From NCBI GenBank assembly GCA_023418435.1, contig JAEZZT010000129.1:1-5949 (forward strand): DNA of 5,949 nt, in the 5' to 3' direction. The position numbers were made by a program, and so were the translations under genes. This document shows, in pieces, positions 5,841 to 5,949 of the stretch. The stretch's first letter is position 1, and every line of letters starts with the position of its first letter. Source of the stretch: Bacillota bacterium. GTDB lineage: Bacteria > Bacillota > Negativicutes > Veillonellales > Negativicoccaceae. The notes beneath the pieces are model-generated. The model was not told the origin of the DNA. It worked only from the letters and a program-made list of their open reading frames with translations, and searched no databases.

Positions 5841-5886
5841 GGAACCTCCTTTGCATTCGATTATACTCGGACGGGAGGTTTTTTCC
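5841..5886 (+). terminator. Terminator-like inverted repeat over the hydrolase promoter
   Basis: Read on the plus strand, AACCTCC (5843-5849) pairs with GGAGGTT (5874-5880). An inner imperfect stem pairs 5856-5860 with 5867-5871 around a TTATAC loop. The right arm runs into a six-T tract (5879-5884). It could end plus-strand transcripts that read through from rsmA across the hydrolase gene. The arms also contain the hydrolase ribosome binding site and flank its -10 element, so the repeat might instead be a DNA operator or chance. The 23-base outer loop makes it a weaker terminator than the other two. Confidence 0.4.
5845..5850 (-). promoter_or_regulatory. Ribosome binding site of the hydrolase gene
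   Basis: On the minus strand AGGAGG is followed by a 7-base spacer and the ATG at 5837, which fixes that start. Confidence 0.88.
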
Positions 5887-5888
5887 AA
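5860..5888 (-). promoter_or_regulatory. Sigma-A-type promoter of the hydrolase gene
   Basis: On the minus strand the -35 is TTGGAA (5888-5883; 4 of 6), the spacer is 17 bases, and the -10 is the perfect TATAAT (5865-5860). The predicted start is near 5853, giving a leader of about 16 bases that contains the AGGAGG site. Confidence 0.82.
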
Positions 5889-5907
5889 TGCGGCGGTCGG
5901 GCAAATA

Positions 5908-5916
5908 TGATACAAT
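5908..5916 (+). promoter_or_regulatory. Extended -10 promoter of the next (right-edge) gene
   Basis: TGATACAAT is an extended -10 with a hexamer matching 5 of 6. No good -35 is found 16-18 bases upstream. The start would be near 5923, about 20 bases before the ATG at 5944. It points away from the hydrolase promoter, with about 20 bases between its TG element and the hydrolase -35. A short palindrome TACA-A-TGTA (5911-5919) covers the hexamer. Confidence 0.6.
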
Positions 5917-5930
5917 GTAATCAAATCATG

Positions 5931-5939
5931 AGGGGGCGG
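5931..5939 (+). promoter_or_regulatory. Ribosome binding site of the right-edge gene
   Basis: AGGGGGCGG lies 4 bases before the ATG at 5944. It resembles the G-rich site used by rbsB and supports a real start at the window edge. Confidence 0.6.
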
Positions 5940-5943
5940 AAAA

Positions 5944-5949
5944 ATGAAG
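5944..5949 (+). CDS. Start of a truncated gene (first two codons, M-K)
   Basis: ATG AAG follows a G-rich ribosome binding site and an extended -10 promoter, so a plus-strand gene very likely begins here and continues beyond the right edge. Its product cannot be inferred from two codons. The ATG at 5928 is out of frame with it and lies before the Shine-Dalgarno. Confidence 0.55.

Overview
The window reads as an ordinary chromosomal stretch of a Bacillota bacterium. The best guess is the Negativicutes, but this rests only on overall gene style and protein similarity to Firmicutes homologues, so treat the class as tentative. The evidence is a Firmicutes-type ribonuclease M5 gene directly followed by rsmA/ksgA, strong purine-rich Shine-Dalgarno sites, sigma-A-like promoters, and a GC content near 50 percent that falls in highly expressed genes. 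Both edges cut genes.

Left part (1-3204): the end of a D-ribose ABC importer operon in the order rbsA (ATPase, N-terminus missing) - rbsC (permease) - rbsB (lipoprotein ribose-binding protein). Gaps are 3 and 12 bases, and a perfect 10-bp hairpin with a UUCG loop closes the operon. RbsB captures ribose outside the membrane, RbsC carries it across and RbsA hydrolyses ATP. Any ribokinase, pyranase or repressor gene would lie outside the window.

Middle (3205-3830): a single-gene unit with a very strong-looking promoter (A/T-rich upstream element, TTGTCA, 17-base spacer, extended TATACT) and a strong ribosome binding site. It encodes a 148-residue YbjN-like/type III chaperone-fold protein of unknown function and is closed by its own terminator.

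Right part (3831-5266): a two-gene RNA-maturation operon, rnmV (RNase M5, 5S rRNA maturation) and rsmA/ksgA (16S rRNA dimethyladenosine transferase), overlapping by 11 bases. The rnmV start has no well-placed Shine-Dalgarno and sits where a promoter just upstream would start transcription, so its mRNA may be leaderless. The rsmA start has a nine-base perfect anti-Shine-Dalgarno complement.

Far right (5238-5949): a convergent gene for a cytoplasmic SGNH/GDSL hydrolase whose 3' end overlaps rsmA by 29 bases, its promoter inside a terminator-like inverted repeat, and a divergent promoter leading to a gene of which only two codons are visible. No mobile element, CRISPR array, tRNA, rRNA or clearly novel multi-gene system is visible. 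The most interesting points are the leaderless-looking rnmV start paired with a maximal rsmA ribosome binding site, and the overlapping transcription arrangement at the rsmA/hydrolase end.
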